From: Kineococcus endophyticus
Lineage (GTDB): Bacteria; Actinomycetota; Actinomycetes; Actinomycetales; Kineococcaceae
NCBI RefSeq assembly: GCF_040796495.1
Contig: NZ_JBFNQN010000006.1
Coordinates: forward strand, 124,001 to 188,000
DNA: 64,000 bases
Reading direction: 5' to 3'
The notes under the pieces are model-generated. The model was not told the DNA's origin, made no database searches, and saw nothing but the letters and a program-made list of their open reading frames with translations. The position numbers and the translations under genes are program-made. Below are positions 26,115 to 35,257 of the stretch, in pieces. Every line of letters starts with the position of its first letter. The first letter of the stretch is position 1.

Positions 26115-26236
26115 GGGGTCCTCCTCGTGACGGGGTGGTCCCCCAAGTCTGACGGGCCGTCGTAGGTCATGGGACCGGTGAGGGTGTGTCGTCGCTCACC
26201 CGGTGGCCGTGGCAGCGCTGGCACGTGCCCTCGCGC

Positions 26237-28459
26237 TCAGCCCGCCAGCAGTTCGTCGTCCGCCGCGCGACCGAGGCGCCGGACGTACCCCGGAACGTCG
26301 GCGGCGGCCATCGCGCCGCCGAACAGGTGGCCCTGCGCCCGGCGCACGCCGAGGGCGCGCAGGGGGGCGACCTGGTCGGCGCGCTCCACGCCCTCGGCGA
26401 GGATCTCCATGTCCAGCGCCCGGCACAGCGCGGCGATGCCCTCGAGCAGGGACGTGTCCCCGCCGGTGGCCAGGGTCGTCAGCGACCGGTCCAGCTTGAC
26501 CGTCGAGACCGGGAACCGGCGCATGTACGACAGCGACGTGTAGCCGATGCCGAAGTCGTCGAGGTCGAGGTGGAAACCCGCCGCGACGACCTCGCGCAGA
26601 GATGCCGCGATGCACGGGTCGTCCGGGAGTTCCTCGTGCTCGGTGATCTCCAGGTGCACGCGGGAGGGGTGGATCCCGTTGCGGGCGGCCAGGTCGGAGA
26701 TCCAGCGGCCCATGCCCTGACGGTGCAGGCTGCCGATGCCGAGGTTCACGGCGAGGTGCAGCCCGTCGACACCGGCCGCGTCCCAGCGGGCCAGGTCGCG
26801 CAGCGCGCGCGTGGCGACGTGCTCGTCGAGGCGGGCGCCCAGCCCGGCCGTCTCGGCGTGCTGGAGGAACTGGTCGGGGGCCAGCAGGCCGCGGCGGGGG
26901 TGGTCCCAGCGGACGAGCGCCTCGACGCCGACGATCCGCGGGACGTCACCCACGAGGTCCACGACCGGCTGGTGGACCACGACGAGTTCGCCGACGTCCT
27001 CGGCGCGACCGCCCTGCAGCAGCAACGACCGCAGTTCCTGCTGCAGGGCCAGGCCCCCGAGGACCTTCTCGCGCAGCTGGGGGCGGTACACGAGCGCCCG
27101 TCCCTTGCCGGCCTGCTTCGCCGCGTACATCGCCACGTCCGCGTCGACGAGGGCCTCCTCGAAGGCGATGCCGACGCGCAGGGGCGCGATGCCGATGCTG
27201 GCGCTCACCCGGTAGGGCAGGCGGTTGAACTCGAAGGGGGCGTCCAGGGCCTCCAGCAGCAGGTCCGCGGGGCCCTCGTCCTCGTCGTCGCGGGTCCACA
27301 GCACGACGATGAACTCGTCGCCGCCGGTGCGGGAGACCACGCCGTGCTGCCCGACGGCGCTCCGCAGGCGTTCGGAGACCTCGACGAGGAGCGCGTCGCC
27401 GACGGCGTGCCCGCGGGTGTCGTTGATCTGCTTGAAGTCGTCGAGGTCGACGAGGCACAGGTGCAGGTCCTGGCCGTGCAGACGGCGGCGCAGGTCCTCG
27501 GCGGCGCCGGGCAGCCCGCGCCGGTTCACGAGGTCGGTGAGCGGGTCCCGTTCGGCGCTGCGTTCGGCCCGCCGCACCGACAGCGCGGCCCAGCCGACGC
27601 CGGCGCAGGCCAGGACGTACCCGCTGGGGGCGACGACCTCGACGGCCACGTCGGGCAGGACGTGGACGGCGCCGAGCAGCCACAGCAGCGGCACGGTGCA
27701 GAAGACCGGCAGCACGCTGAGCAGGCGTTGCCCGTCACCCCGCAGCGCGCCGCCCGCGACGGGCGTGCCGAAGTGCCGCATGCTCGGGTGCAGCGCGGCC
27801 GCGGCCAGCAGCACCATGGCCAGGCTCTGCACCCCGTGCAGGAGGTGCCGCCCGTCGCTGACGACGTCGGCGCGCGCGGTGACGAGGGCCGAGATGGCGA
27901 GCAGGACCCCGGCGGCCAGGAGGACGAGGGTCGTCCCGGGGGCCATCCCCGTCCGGGTTCCGAGGATCCGCAGCAGCACGATGGCCAGCACGATGTCCGC
28001 CGCCGTGCCGATGAGCACGGCCGGGTCGTCGGCCAGGCCCGTCTCCCGCAGCATGCCGAGCACCTGCGCCACCACCAGGGCTCCCGCGAACGCCGTCAGC
28101 GCCAGGTCGGGCCACGTCCGGCGCAGCGGGACCCCCGTGTGCCGCAGCGTGCGGACGACGAACGGCACCAGGGACAGCGCGACGACCTGCACCGCGCCGA
28201 CGCTCCAGCGCGTGTCCGGTCCCGTGACCAGGGCGCCCACCGCCGTGGCGAAGCCGACGGCGAGCAGGACCAGGACGGCCACCCACGCCTGCGGCAGCAC
28301 CGGACGGTGGCGACGGACGCCCGCGACGGCCAGCGCGAGTGCACCGCCGTCGACGACGGCGGCGACCACCTCTCCCGCCCCACCGCTGAGGGCGGGGACC
28401 GCCACGACGAGGCCGAGGACGGCGAGCAGACCGAGCAGCGTGACGTCGCGCCTGGCCAT
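26237..28459 (-). CDS. Membrane GGDEF-EAL cyclic di-GMP protein
   Basis: 740 residues from ATG 28459. Residues 1-300 hold about nine hydrophobic segments forming a membrane sensor. The GGDEF domain (about 305-470) has intact GGDEF (SRTGGDEFIVVLW) but no RxxD inhibitory site. The EAL domain (about 485-735) keeps EALVRWDH, LEITEHEEL, DLDDFGIGYTSLSYM, KLDRS and EGVER. Both activities could be real, one often being dominant. The membrane part resembles no named sensor that I recognise. It stands alone, with about 120 bases to the next gene on the same strand. Confidence 0.88.
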   Translation of the reverse strand: MARRDVTLLGLLAVLGLVVAVPALSGGAGEVVAAVVDGGALALAVAGVRRHRPVLPQAWVAVLVLLAVGFATAVGALVTGPDTRWSVGAVQVVALSLVPFVVRTLRHTGVPLRRTWPDLALTAFAGALVVAQVLGMLRETGLADDPAVLIGTAADIVLAIVLLRILGTRTGMAPGTTLVLLAAGVLLAISALVTARADVVSDGRHLLHGVQSLAMVLLAAAALHPSMRHFGTPVAGGALRGDGQRLLSVLPVFCTVPLLWLLGAVHVLPDVAVEVVAPSGYVLACAGVGWAALSVRRAERSAERDPLTDLVNRRGLPGAAEDLRRRLHGQDLHLCLVDLDDFKQINDTRGHAVGDALLVEVSERLRSAVGQHGVVSRTGGDEFIVVLWTRDDEDEGPADLLLEALDAPFEFNRLPYRVSASIGIAPLRVGIAFEEALVDADVAMYAAKQAGKGRALVYRPQLREKVLGGLALQQELRSLLLQGGRAEDVGELVVVHQPVVDLVGDVPRIVGVEALVRWDHPRRGLLAPDQFLQHAETAGLGARLDEHVATRALRDLARWDAAGVDGLHLAVNLGIGSLHRQGMGRWISDLAARNGIHPSRVHLEITEHEELPDDPCIAASLREVVAAGFHLDLDDFGIGYTSLSYMRRFPVSTVKLDRSLTTLATGGDTSLLEGIAALCRALDMEILAEGVERADQVAPLRALGVRRAQGHLFGGAMAAADVPGYVRRLGRAADDELLAG

Positions 28460-28601
28460 GAACCCCCCGTTCCTCGTGGTCCCGCACACGGGGAGACCCC
28501 CGCCGTCTGTGCTTCGACGCGACCGGTGGTGAACTCATTCGCCCGTTCAGGCGGTGCCCACCCCCCGGAACACGGGTGGCGTGGCCACGGTTGGCGACGG
28601 C

Positions 28602-29456
28602 ATGAGCGTCATCAGTCTGTGGGGCGGCGGCCCGTGGCAGGACCCGTCGAAGCTCGCCGAGGCCCGGGAGGTGGCCGCGGAGGTCGAGGAGCTGGGCTAC
28701 CACCGCCTGTGGTTCTCCGGCGGTTTCGACCCCGGGATCCTGCCCGCTTTCGGTGAGCTGCTGGGCGCGACGCGGACGCTCGGCGTCGCCAGCGGCATCG
28801 TCAGCATCTGGACGGCCACGCCCGACGACTCCGCCGAGGCGTTCGCGCGCTTCGAGGCCGAGCACCCCGGCCGCTTCCTGCTGGGCCTGGGCAACTCGCA
28901 CGCCCCGGCCGTCGAAGGTGGGGGGCAGCGGTACGACAAGCCGTACACCCGCACGGTCGAGTACCTCGACGCCCTCGGCGACCGGGTCCCGGAGGACCGT
29001 CTCGTCCTCGCCGCGCTGGGCCCGAAGATGCTCGAGCTGGCCCGCGACCGGACCGCGGGGGCGCACCCCTACTTCGTGACGGTCGAGCACACCGTCGCCG
29101 CCCGCGAGGCGCTCGGCGCGGGCTCGTGGCTGGCGCCCGAAGCCGCCGTCGTCCTCGACGAGGACCCCGTCACGGCTCGTGCGACCGCGCGCGAGCACCT
29201 GGCGGTCTACCTCGCCCTGCCGAACTACACGAACAACCTCCGCCGCTACGGCTGGGGCGACGACGACCTCCTGCACGGGGGCAGCGACCGCCTCGTCGAC
29301 GAACTCGTCGCCTGGGGGTCGCTGGACGACGTCGTCGCCGGGGTCCGCCGGCACGTCGACGCGGGCGCCGACGAGGTGGCCCTGCAGGTCCTCGGTGGGG
29401 ACGGGGAGTTCCCGCGCCGGCAGTTCCGGGAGCTGGCGGGGGCGCTGATCGTGTAG
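28602..29456 (+). CDS. LLM-class (F420-dependent) oxidoreductase
   Basis: 284 residues. SLWGGGPWQDPSKLAEAREVAAEVEELGYHRLWFSGGF and FEAEHPGRFLLGLGNSHAP mark the luciferase-like TIM barrel of short actinobacterial F420-dependent oxidoreductases (TIGR03620-like). It would use reduced F420 or FMN on an unknown substrate. ATG 28602 fits the family start; GTG 28581 is a longer option. Neither has a good ribosome site. It is divergent from the GGDEF-EAL gene and ends at a strong terminator. Confidence 0.82.
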   Translation: MSVISLWGGGPWQDPSKLAEAREVAAEVEELGYHRLWFSGGFDPGILPAFGELLGATRTLGVASGIVSIWTATPDDSAEAFARFEAEHPGRFLLGLGNSHAPAVEGGGQRYDKPYTRTVEYLDALGDRVPEDRLVLAALGPKMLELARDRTAGAHPYFVTVEHTVAAREALGAGSWLAPEAAVVLDEDPVTARATAREHLAVYLALPNYTNNLRRYGWGDDDLLHGGSDRLVDELVAWGSLDDVVAGVRRHVDAGADEVALQVLGGDGEFPRRQFRELAGALIV

Positions 29457-29484
29457 GTGGACGGTGCGCTCGCCCGCTCGGCGT

Positions 29485-29525
29485 CGCGCCGGCGGTCAGG
29501 GGATGAACCCCTGACCGCCGGCGCG
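29485..29525. terminator. Strong bidirectional hairpin terminator
   Basis: An 18-pair perfect stem (29485-29502 with 29508-29525) encloses a five-base loop, ATGAA. It ends the oxidoreductase transcript, and on the minus strand it includes the stop codon of the 62-residue membrane protein. Confidence 0.8.
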
Positions 29526-29684
29526 CCCGTTGTCGATCTGTCGGCTGAGCTCGCGGGCCACGGCCGCCCGTTCCCCGGTCCGCCCCTGCGCCGCCCGGTA
29601 CAGCCGGACGTCCACGTCCCAGCGCCAGGCCAGCACGCACAGCCCGACGACCACGATCCCGATGCCCACGGCAACCAGTGTCAC
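29496..29684 (-). CDS. Small single-span membrane protein, 62 residues
   Basis: GTG 29684 starts MTLVAVGIGIVVVGLCVLAW-like sequence, one membrane segment (residues 2-20). A charged tail follows, with RLYRAAQGRTGERAAVARELSRQIDNG. It has no recognised family. TAGCGT lies six bases before the start codon (29691-29696 on the minus strand), so the transcript is probably leaderless. The stop lies inside the terminator stem. It may be a small regulatory or structural membrane peptide; this is uncertain. Confidence 0.55.
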   Translation of the reverse strand: MTLVAVGIGIVVVGLCVLAWRWDVDVRLYRAAQGRTGERAAVARELSRQIDNGRAGGQGFIP

Positions 29685-29847
29685 AGGACGACGCTAGACC
29701 TCGTCGTCCCTCCTCACCAGGCCTGCCCGCTGGAGCGGTACGTCCCGACCCGCTCACGCGTCGCGGACGGGTCGCAACGCACCACTTGCGCGGTGTGGCA
29801 CGTTCGCGTCCCGCGCAGCACTCCCGTCGTGGCTCGCAGGGGCCCGC

Positions 29848-30717
29848 TCAGGCCGTCGGGTAGGCGATGAACGCGAACTGCGACCCGTCCGGCGCCCAGC
29901 CGTTGACGTTGGTCGTCCCCTGCCCGCCGGGGACGGCGTACCGCTGGACCGACGCCGTCCAGTCGTCGGCGGCGACGACGTGGACGACGACGTCGAGGTC
30001 GGCGGGGTGGCCGAGGGTTCCGGGCGGGAAGGACAGGTAGTTGCCGTGCCGCCCGTCGGGGGACAGGTGCGGGAACCAGTCGACGGTGTCGCTGACGACG
30101 AGTCGTTCCAGCGGACCCCCACCGTCGGGGACGCGGGCCAGCTGGGCGTGCCCGGGGACGGAGCTGAACGCCTCGGTGTTGAGCAGGATCCAGCGGCCGT
30201 CCGGGCTCCACTCCGGTCCGTCGAGGTGCCCGGTGCCCGCGTCGAGACGCCGGGGTGCGCCGCCGACGGGCTGGACGACGAGGTGCCCGGGTTCGTCGAA
30301 CGTGCTGATCTCGACGTAGGCGATCCGCGAGCCGTCGGGGGAGACGCCGTGCAGGAAGTGCCAGTTCCCGTCCTCGACGGTGATCCGCTCGACGGGCCCG
30401 CCGGAGAGGTCCCCGCGGTACACGTGGCCGTCGTCCGCCGTCATGAGGACGTGCCGGCCGTCCGGGTGCAGGACGTGGTCGTTGTTGAGCGGGGGCAGTC
30501 CCACGAACTCCACGCGGTGCACGCCGGCCTCGGGTGCGTGGACGGCGAGGCGCCACAGGTGGCCGTCGCCGTTCAGCAGCAGGGACGTGCCGTCGAGCGA
30601 CCAGTTCGGCGCCTCGAGCAGGAGGTCCGACGTCTCGAACAGGACCCGGGGAACCGCGATGTCCGGACCCCCGAGCAGGACCTGGCAGTGCTGCGACGGG
30701 GCGAGGTGACGGGGCAC
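29848..30717 (-). CDS. TolB-like PD40 beta-propeller protein
   Basis: 289 residues made of repeated blades with the PD40 pattern: NWSLDGTSLLLN, HPDGRHVLMTADDG, SPDGSRIAYVE, PEWSPDGRWILLN, HLSPDGRHGNYLSF and WAPDGSQFAFI, about six blades. There is no signal peptide, so it is probably cytoplasmic, unlike periplasmic TolB. It begins nine bases after the stop of the zinc-type exporter gene, so the two share a transcript, but a role in metal handling is not shown. Start GTG 30717. Confidence 0.75.
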   Translation of the reverse strand: MPRHLAPSQHCQVLLGGPDIAVPRVLFETSDLLLEAPNWSLDGTSLLLNGDGHLWRLAVHAPEAGVHRVEFVGLPPLNNDHVLHPDGRHVLMTADDGHVYRGDLSGGPVERITVEDGNWHFLHGVSPDGSRIAYVEISTFDEPGHLVVQPVGGAPRRLDAGTGHLDGPEWSPDGRWILLNTEAFSSVPGHAQLARVPDGGGPLERLVVSDTVDWFPHLSPDGRHGNYLSFPPGTLGHPADLDVVVHVVAADDWTASVQRYAVPGGQGTTNVNGWAPDGSQFAFIAYPTA

Positions 30718-30726
30718 GGGAAGAAC

Positions 30727-31656
30727 CTAGTCGTGCGTCCCGCTCTCGTGCCCGACGTGGCCGACGGGTTCGAGCTGGAACGTCGCGTGCTGCACGGCGA
30801 CGGGGAAGTGCTCGGCCACGCACGCCTGCAGGGAATCCAGGATCTCGGGGGCGTGCCCGTCCAGGAAGCAGGAGTCGTCGAGCACGACGTGCGCCGACAG
30901 GACCGGCAGGCCCGAGGTGATCTGGCTGGCGTGCAGGTCGTGGACGGCGTGCACGTGGGGGAGTTCGAGGAGGTGGCGACGGACGTCCTCCAGGTCGAGG
31001 CCGGGCGGGGTGGACTCCAGCAGGACCGACGTCGTCTCCCGCAGCAGCTTCACCGTCCGCGGGACGATGAGGACGCCGATGAGCAGGGAGACGACGGCGT
31101 CGGCACGCGTCCACCCCGTGAGGGCGATGACGCCGGCCGCCACGAGGACGGCGATCGACCCGAGTCCGTCGTTCACCACCTCGAGGACAGCGGCGCGGAC
31201 GTTGACGTTCGCGTCGGCGTTGCCGCGCAGCAGGAGCCACAGCGCGACGACGTTGCCGAGCAGGCCGATCACGCCGAAGACCAGCATCGCGCCGGAACTC
31301 ACCTCGGGCGGTGCGAGCAGCCGCCGGACGCCCTCGACGAGCACGAAGACGCCGACCGCCAGCAGTGCCGCGGCCTGCAGGGTGGCGGCCAGCACCTCGG
31401 CGCGCCGGTACCCCCACGTCCGCTGCGCCGATGCCGGGCGGGCGGCGAGGTTGGCCGCGATGAGCGCGATGGTCAGCCCGGCGACGTCGGTGAGCATGTG
31501 ACCGGCGTCGGCCAGCAGGGCCAGGGAGCCGGAGACGAACGCGCCGACGGCCTCGGCGACGAGGACGGTGGCGGTGACGGCGAGCGCCGCCGTCAGCCGG
31601 CGGCGGTTCTGCGCGAGGTCCGCGCCGCCGTGTCCGTGGCCGTGGCCGTGGCTCAC
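30727..31656 (-). CDS. CDF-family cation efflux transporter (CzcD/ZitB-like)
   Basis: 309 residues. A His-rich N-terminus (HGHGHGHGG) is followed by six membrane segments with the metal sites LALLADAGHMLTDV (H-x3-D) and VVNDGLGSIAVL (N-D-x3 in place of the usual H-x3-D, so one site ligand differs). The soluble tail carries HVHAVHDLHASQI. These antiporters export zinc, cobalt or cadmium in exchange for protons. It is coupled to the ArsR gene by GTGA (31653-31656), with GGAGGTGG upstream, so metal-induced control by that regulator is likely. Confidence 0.9.
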   Translation of the reverse strand: MSHGHGHGHGGADLAQNRRRLTAALAVTATVLVAEAVGAFVSGSLALLADAGHMLTDVAGLTIALIAANLAARPASAQRTWGYRRAEVLAATLQAAALLAVGVFVLVEGVRRLLAPPEVSSGAMLVFGVIGLLGNVVALWLLLRGNADANVNVRAAVLEVVNDGLGSIAVLVAAGVIALTGWTRADAVVSLLIGVLIVPRTVKLLRETTSVLLESTPPGLDLEDVRRHLLELPHVHAVHDLHASQITSGLPVLSAHVVLDDSCFLDGHAPEILDSLQACVAEHFPVAVQHATFQLEPVGHVGHESGTHD

Positions 31657-32000
31657 CGCGCCACCTCCTCGGGCGCGCAGTGGTCGTCACCGACCGCCAG
31701 CACCACGCCGAGGAGGTCCCCGAGGGCGTGGCTGAGCCGGGCGTCGGCGATCTCGTAGCGCACGCGCCGGCCCTGCGGCACCGAGACGACGAGACCGCAG
31801 CCGCGCAGGCACGCGAGGTGGTTCGACAGCGACTGGCGCGAGACGCCGAGCAGGTCGGCCAGTTCCGCGGGGTACCCGGGGGCCTCGCGGAGCGCGAGCA
31901 GCAGCCGGGTCCGTGTCGGGTCGGACAGGGCGTGCCCGAAGCGGGCGAGGACCTCTGCGTGGCCGACTGCGTGCGGTGCGATCACGGAACGACGGTACAT
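31653..32000 (-). CDS. ArsR/SmtB-family metal-sensing repressor
   Basis: 115 residues from ATG 32000. The winged helix is SDPTRTRLLLALREAPGYPAELADLLGVSRQSLSNHLACLRGCGLV (about 22-66); VVSVPQGRRVRYEI is the wing. The C-terminus DDHCAPEE and the cysteine in NHLACLRGCG could bind metal. It controls the coupled CDF exporter. A longer in-frame start (GTG 32048) would run through the palindromic operator, so the shorter form is preferred although no ribosome site is visible. Confidence 0.88.
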   Translation of the reverse strand: MYRRSVIAPHAVGHAEVLARFGHALSDPTRTRLLLALREAPGYPAELADLLGVSRQSLSNHLACLRGCGLVVSVPQGRRVRYEIADARLSHALGDLLGVVLAVGDDHCAPEEVAR

Positions 32001-32028
32001 CGAGAACTGGATGGTCGGGTGGCTTGAC

Positions 32029-32045
32029 CCTGACGCGACGTCAGG
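32029..32045. promoter_or_regulatory. Palindromic operator between ArsR and VOC genes
   Basis: CCTGACG-CGA-CGTCAGG has perfect seven-base arms and a TGA...TCA core like ArsR-family sites. It lies 29 bases upstream of the ArsR start and 29 bases before the divergent VOC gene, so both may be metal-regulated. Confidence 0.5.
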
Positions 32046-32073
32046 CACGAGCGTGCTCCTCGTGCGCTACGTC

Positions 32074-32556
32074 ATGGACACGTCCCACAGCACCGTCCCC
32101 GTGCCGGCCCTGGACGCCGAACCCCCGCCCGTCGAGGAGCGGGTCTACGGGATGCCGATGTTCCCCACGCTGCCGACCGCGGACCTGGCCGCGTCGGTCG
32201 AGTTCTGGACCCGCGGGCTGGGGTTCGTCGAGCTGTTCGCGATCCCCGGTCGCCTGGTCCACCTCCGCCGCTGGCGGTTCCAGGACGTCCTGCTCGTCCC
32301 GGGCGAACCCCCGGCCACCCCGCCGCCGGGCACCCTGAGCGTGGCGTGCGTGCTGCGTCAGCTCGCCGAGGTCGCCGCAGCCTGCGAGACCCTGCGGCCG
32401 GGCAGCACGAGCGGACCGGAGCGCCGGCCCTGGAACAGCGTGGAACTGCAGGTCGTGACGCCGGAACGGGCGCGGGTCGTGCTCACCGCGGCGCTGCCCC
32501 TGGACGACGCCGCGGCGCGCGACCTGCAGGAGGTGGGCATCGGTGCGCCACGGTGA
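32074..32556 (+). CDS. VOC (glyoxalase/bleomycin-resistance) superfamily protein
   Basis: 160 residues. MFPTLPTADLAASVEFWTRGLGFVELFAIPG is the first beta-alpha-beta unit of a VOC domain, and RWRFQDVLLVPG continues it. The usual second unit is short, ending in LQVVTPERARVVLTAALP. The metal ligands expected as His and Glu are not all evident, so it may bind rather than convert its ligand. The start ATG 32074 is the first in-frame ATG after the operator. The end overlaps the start of the MerR gene, suggesting a common transcript and a possible resistance role. Confidence 0.7.
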   Translation: MDTSHSTVPVPALDAEPPPVEERVYGMPMFPTLPTADLAASVEFWTRGLGFVELFAIPGRLVHLRRWRFQDVLLVPGEPPATPPPGTLSVACVLRQLAEVAAACETLRPGSTSGPERRPWNSVELQVVTPERARVVLTAALPLDDAAARDLQEVGIGAPR

Positions 32557-33382
32557 CAGGCTCTGCCCCGTGGAGGAGGCGCAGGGTGAGGGACCGGACG
32601 GGGAGCTGACGGTGGGCCGGGTGGCGGAACTCCTCGGCGTCAGTGTGCGGACGTTGCACCACTGGGAGTCGCTGGGCCTGGTCACGGCCGCCCGGACGAA
32701 CGGCGGGTACCGCACCTACGGCCCCGAGGAGGTCGCGCGCCTGCAGCGGGTCGTGCGCTACCGCGAACTCGGGGTTCCGTTGGCGGCGGTCGCGGAACTC
32801 CTCGACGGGGGTTCGCCCTCCGACGGCCTGGACGCCCTGCGCCGGCAGCGGGCGGAACTCGTCGACCGGCTGGACCGGACCCGCGACACCCTCGACGCGG
32901 TGGACCGGCTCATCGACGCCACCGAACGCGGGACGACGCTCACCGCGCAGGAGCAGGCCGCCCTCTTCGGCGCCGACTGGGACCCGTCCTGGCCCGGGCA
33001 GGCGCGCGAGCGGTGGGGGGACTCGCCCCAGTGGCGACAGCACGCCGAACGCGCGGCCGACCGGTCGACCGCGGACTGGGCCGCGCTCGCGGAACGGATC
33101 GAGACCCTCGAGGCCGACCTCGCGGCGGCGTTCCGCGCCGGCACCGCGCCGGGTTCGGTGCAGGCCGCGGAACTCGCGGAGCGGCACCGTGCGTCGGTGG
33201 CCGAGCACTTCGACTGCACGTACTCGATGCACGTGTGCCTGGCCCGCAGCTACGTCGACGACCCCCGGTTCCGCGAGCACTACGACCGGCGAGAACCCGG
33301 CCTCGCCCCGTGGCTGCGGGCCGTCGTGGAGGAGAACGCGCGGGCACGGGGCGTCGACCCCGAGACCGCGGTGTGGGAGTAG
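32543..33382 (+). CDS. MerR-family regulator with a TipAS-type drug-binding domain
   Basis: 279 residues. The MerR helix-turn-helix is TVGRVAELLGVSVRTLHHWESLGLV...YRTYGPEEVARLQRVVRYRELGVPLAAVAELL (about 15-80), followed by a coiled coil and the TipAS domain (about 130-275) with ADRSTADWAALAERIETLEADLAA and DCTYSMHVCLARSYVDDPRFREHYDR. TipA-like proteins bind thiopeptide and other antibiotics and activate promoters with a wide spacer. GTG 32543 was chosen because AGGAGG lies eight bases upstream. It overlaps the VOC gene, so the two may form a drug-response unit. Confidence 0.88.
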   Translation: MRHGDRLCPVEEAQGEGPDGELTVGRVAELLGVSVRTLHHWESLGLVTAARTNGGYRTYGPEEVARLQRVVRYRELGVPLAAVAELLDGGSPSDGLDALRRQRAELVDRLDRTRDTLDAVDRLIDATERGTTLTAQEQAALFGADWDPSWPGQARERWGDSPQWRQHAERAADRSTADWAALAERIETLEADLAAAFRAGTAPGSVQAAELAERHRASVAEHFDCTYSMHVCLARSYVDDPRFREHYDRREPGLAPWLRAVVEENARARGVDPETAVWE

Positions 33383-33392
33383 CGTTCCGCGC

Positions 33393-34214
33393 GTGACGAT
33401 CCACGAGGGCATCCACGACGACCGCGCGGACGGCGTGCCGGTCCGCGTCTACCGGCCCGACGTCGACCTCCACCCCGAACCCCGGGCCGCCCTCGTCTGG
33501 GCCCACGGCGGGGGTTTCGTCGCCGGCGACCTCGACATGCCCGAGTCCGACGCCGTCGCGCGGAGGTTGCAGGAGAACGGGATCCTCGTCGTCGCGGTCG
33601 ACTACCGGCTCGCCGGCCCGGGGACGACGTACCCCGTCCCCTCCGACGACGTGCTGACGGCGTGGCGGTGGGGGCGGGAGTTCAGCCGCACGGCGGGGGT
33701 TCCCGTCGCACGGATCCAGCTGGGTGGGGCCAGTGCCGGCGGGAACCTCGTCGCGGGCGCGGTGTTGCGCCTGCTCGCGGGTGAGGGCGACGTCCCCGCC
33801 GCGGTGTTCCTCGCCTACCCCACGCTGCACGCCGTGCCGCCCGTCGCGTCGCCGGCCGCCCAGGCCGCCGTCGAGACGTTGCCCGAGGCCGAGCGGTGGT
33901 CGGCGGCCGACGTCGCCGCGATGTACGAGGCGTACCTCGGGGGACCGTCGGGCACCGCCCCGGCCCCCGCCGTCCCGGGGACGGCCGACCTCGAGGGTTT
34001 CCCGCCCACGTTCGTCCTCACGAGCGAGGTCGACGGGTTGCGGGGTTCGGCCGACGAGTTCGCCCGCCGCCTGGTGCTGGCGGGTTCGCCCGTCCTGTCG
34101 GTGTGCGAGCCGGGCACGGTGCACGGGCACCTCAACACCCCGGACCCGCGGTTCGACGCGAGCCTGCGGCGCATCACGCGCTGGCTGCTGTCCGCCGACG
34201 AGTTCGCCGGGTAG
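33393..34214 (+). CDS. HSL-family alpha/beta hydrolase (esterase)
   Basis: 273 residues. The hormone-sensitive-lipase marks are clear: WAHGGGFVAGDL (oxyanion HGGG), LGGASAGGNLVAGAVLRLL (nucleophile Ser in GASAGG), LTSEVDGLRGSADEF (acid Asp) and CEPGTVHGHLN (His). It would hydrolyse short-chain esters in the cytoplasm. TAGCGT (33380-33385) ends seven bases before GTG 33393, so a leaderless transcript is likely. The natural substrate is unknown. Confidence 0.88.
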   Translation: MTIHEGIHDDRADGVPVRVYRPDVDLHPEPRAALVWAHGGGFVAGDLDMPESDAVARRLQENGILVVAVDYRLAGPGTTYPVPSDDVLTAWRWGREFSRTAGVPVARIQLGGASAGGNLVAGAVLRLLAGEGDVPAAVFLAYPTLHAVPPVASPAAQAAVETLPEAERWSAADVAAMYEAYLGGPSGTAPAPAVPGTADLEGFPPTFVLTSEVDGLRGSADEFARRLVLAGSPVLSVCEPGTVHGHLNTPDPRFDASLRRITRWLLSADEFAG

Positions 34215-34223
34215 GCCGTCGGG

Positions 34224-35242
34224 TCAGGGGACCAGGACCACCTTGCCGACGACCGTCCGGGACTCGGCCAGCCGCACGGCCTCGGTGACGCGGTCGAGCG
34301 GGAACGTCGCCGCCACCTGCGTGCGCAGGCGCCCAGCGGCGGCCAGGGCGAACACCTGGCCCAGGTCCTCGCGCACCCCGGCCCGGAACCGGGCGGGGTT
34401 CCGCTTGCCGGCCCAGACGTTGAAGAACGTCGCCCGGTGCCCGCCCGGGCGCAGGTTCCACCCCTGCAGGCGTGCCATGAGCCGCAGGATGGTCCAGGTG
34501 GCGTTCCCGTGGGCGTCGCGGGTGTCCGCGCTGCCGTAGGAGACGAGCGTGCCGCCGCGGCGCAGCAGGCGGTGCGACACCGTCAGCACGTCGCCGCCGA
34601 CGTGGTCGAAGACGGCGTCGACGCCGTCGGGGGCCAGCGCCCGCACCCGGTCCTCCAGCCCGTCGAGGGCGTAGTCCACGGGTTCGACGCCGAGCGAGCG
34701 CAGGGCGTCGCGGTGGCGGGGCGCGGCGGTCCCCAGGACGCGGGCACCGGCGATCGCGGCGAGTTCGGCCAGGACCGTGCCGACACCACCGTTCACCCCG
34801 TGCACGAGGACCGTCTGCCCGGCCCGCACGCGGGCGGCGCGGTGCAGCATGCGCCAGGCCGTCAGGCCGTTGACGACGAGCGTCGAGGCCGCCGCCGGGT
34901 CCAGGCCCGCCGGCACGGGCACGAGGGCGTCGACGTCGACGACGGCGTGCGTCGTCCACCCGCCCGTGCCGAGGAGCGCCGCGACCCGGTGCCGACCGGT
35001 GCGGAGGAGGTGGCGGGCCCCACGGCGTGGACGGTGCCGACGAGGTCGTAGCCGGGGACGAAGGGGAACCGCGGCTGGTCGTAGTAGCGGCCCCGGCGCA
35101 TCTGCTGCTCGGCGAACGAGACGCCGCTGGCCTCGACCGCGACGAGGGCCTGGCCGGGACCGGGGACGGGCACGTCGGTGCGTTCGACGCGCAGGCCCTC
35201 GGGCTCGACGACGCCGGGGAGGACGACACGGGTGGTGGTCAC
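34224..35242 (-). pseudogene. Zinc-type NADPH:quinone oxidoreductase interrupted by a frameshift
   Basis: From GTG 35242 (AGGAG upstream) the N-terminal MDR half is read: TRVVLPGVVEPEGLRVERTDVPVPGPGQ, VEASGVSFAEQQMRRG and FVPGYDLVGTVHAVGP. Beyond about residue 85 the frame is lost, and the family continues in another frame as RVAALLGTGGWTTHAVV, GQTVLVHGVNGGVGTVLAELA and VDAVFDHVGGD to the stop at 34224. One missing base near 34984-34990 (a C run) explains the break; with it the protein has about 339 residues. It would reduce a quinone or enone with NADPH. This may be a true mutation or a sequencing error. A TetR gene lies upstream on the same strand. Confidence 0.85.
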
Positions 35243-35257
35243 GGGAACTCCTGGTGA

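Noticed and set aside
32000-32048. A longer ArsR protein starting at GTG 32048
   Set aside because: It would place the palindromic operator inside the coding region, and the winged-helix domain is complete without it.
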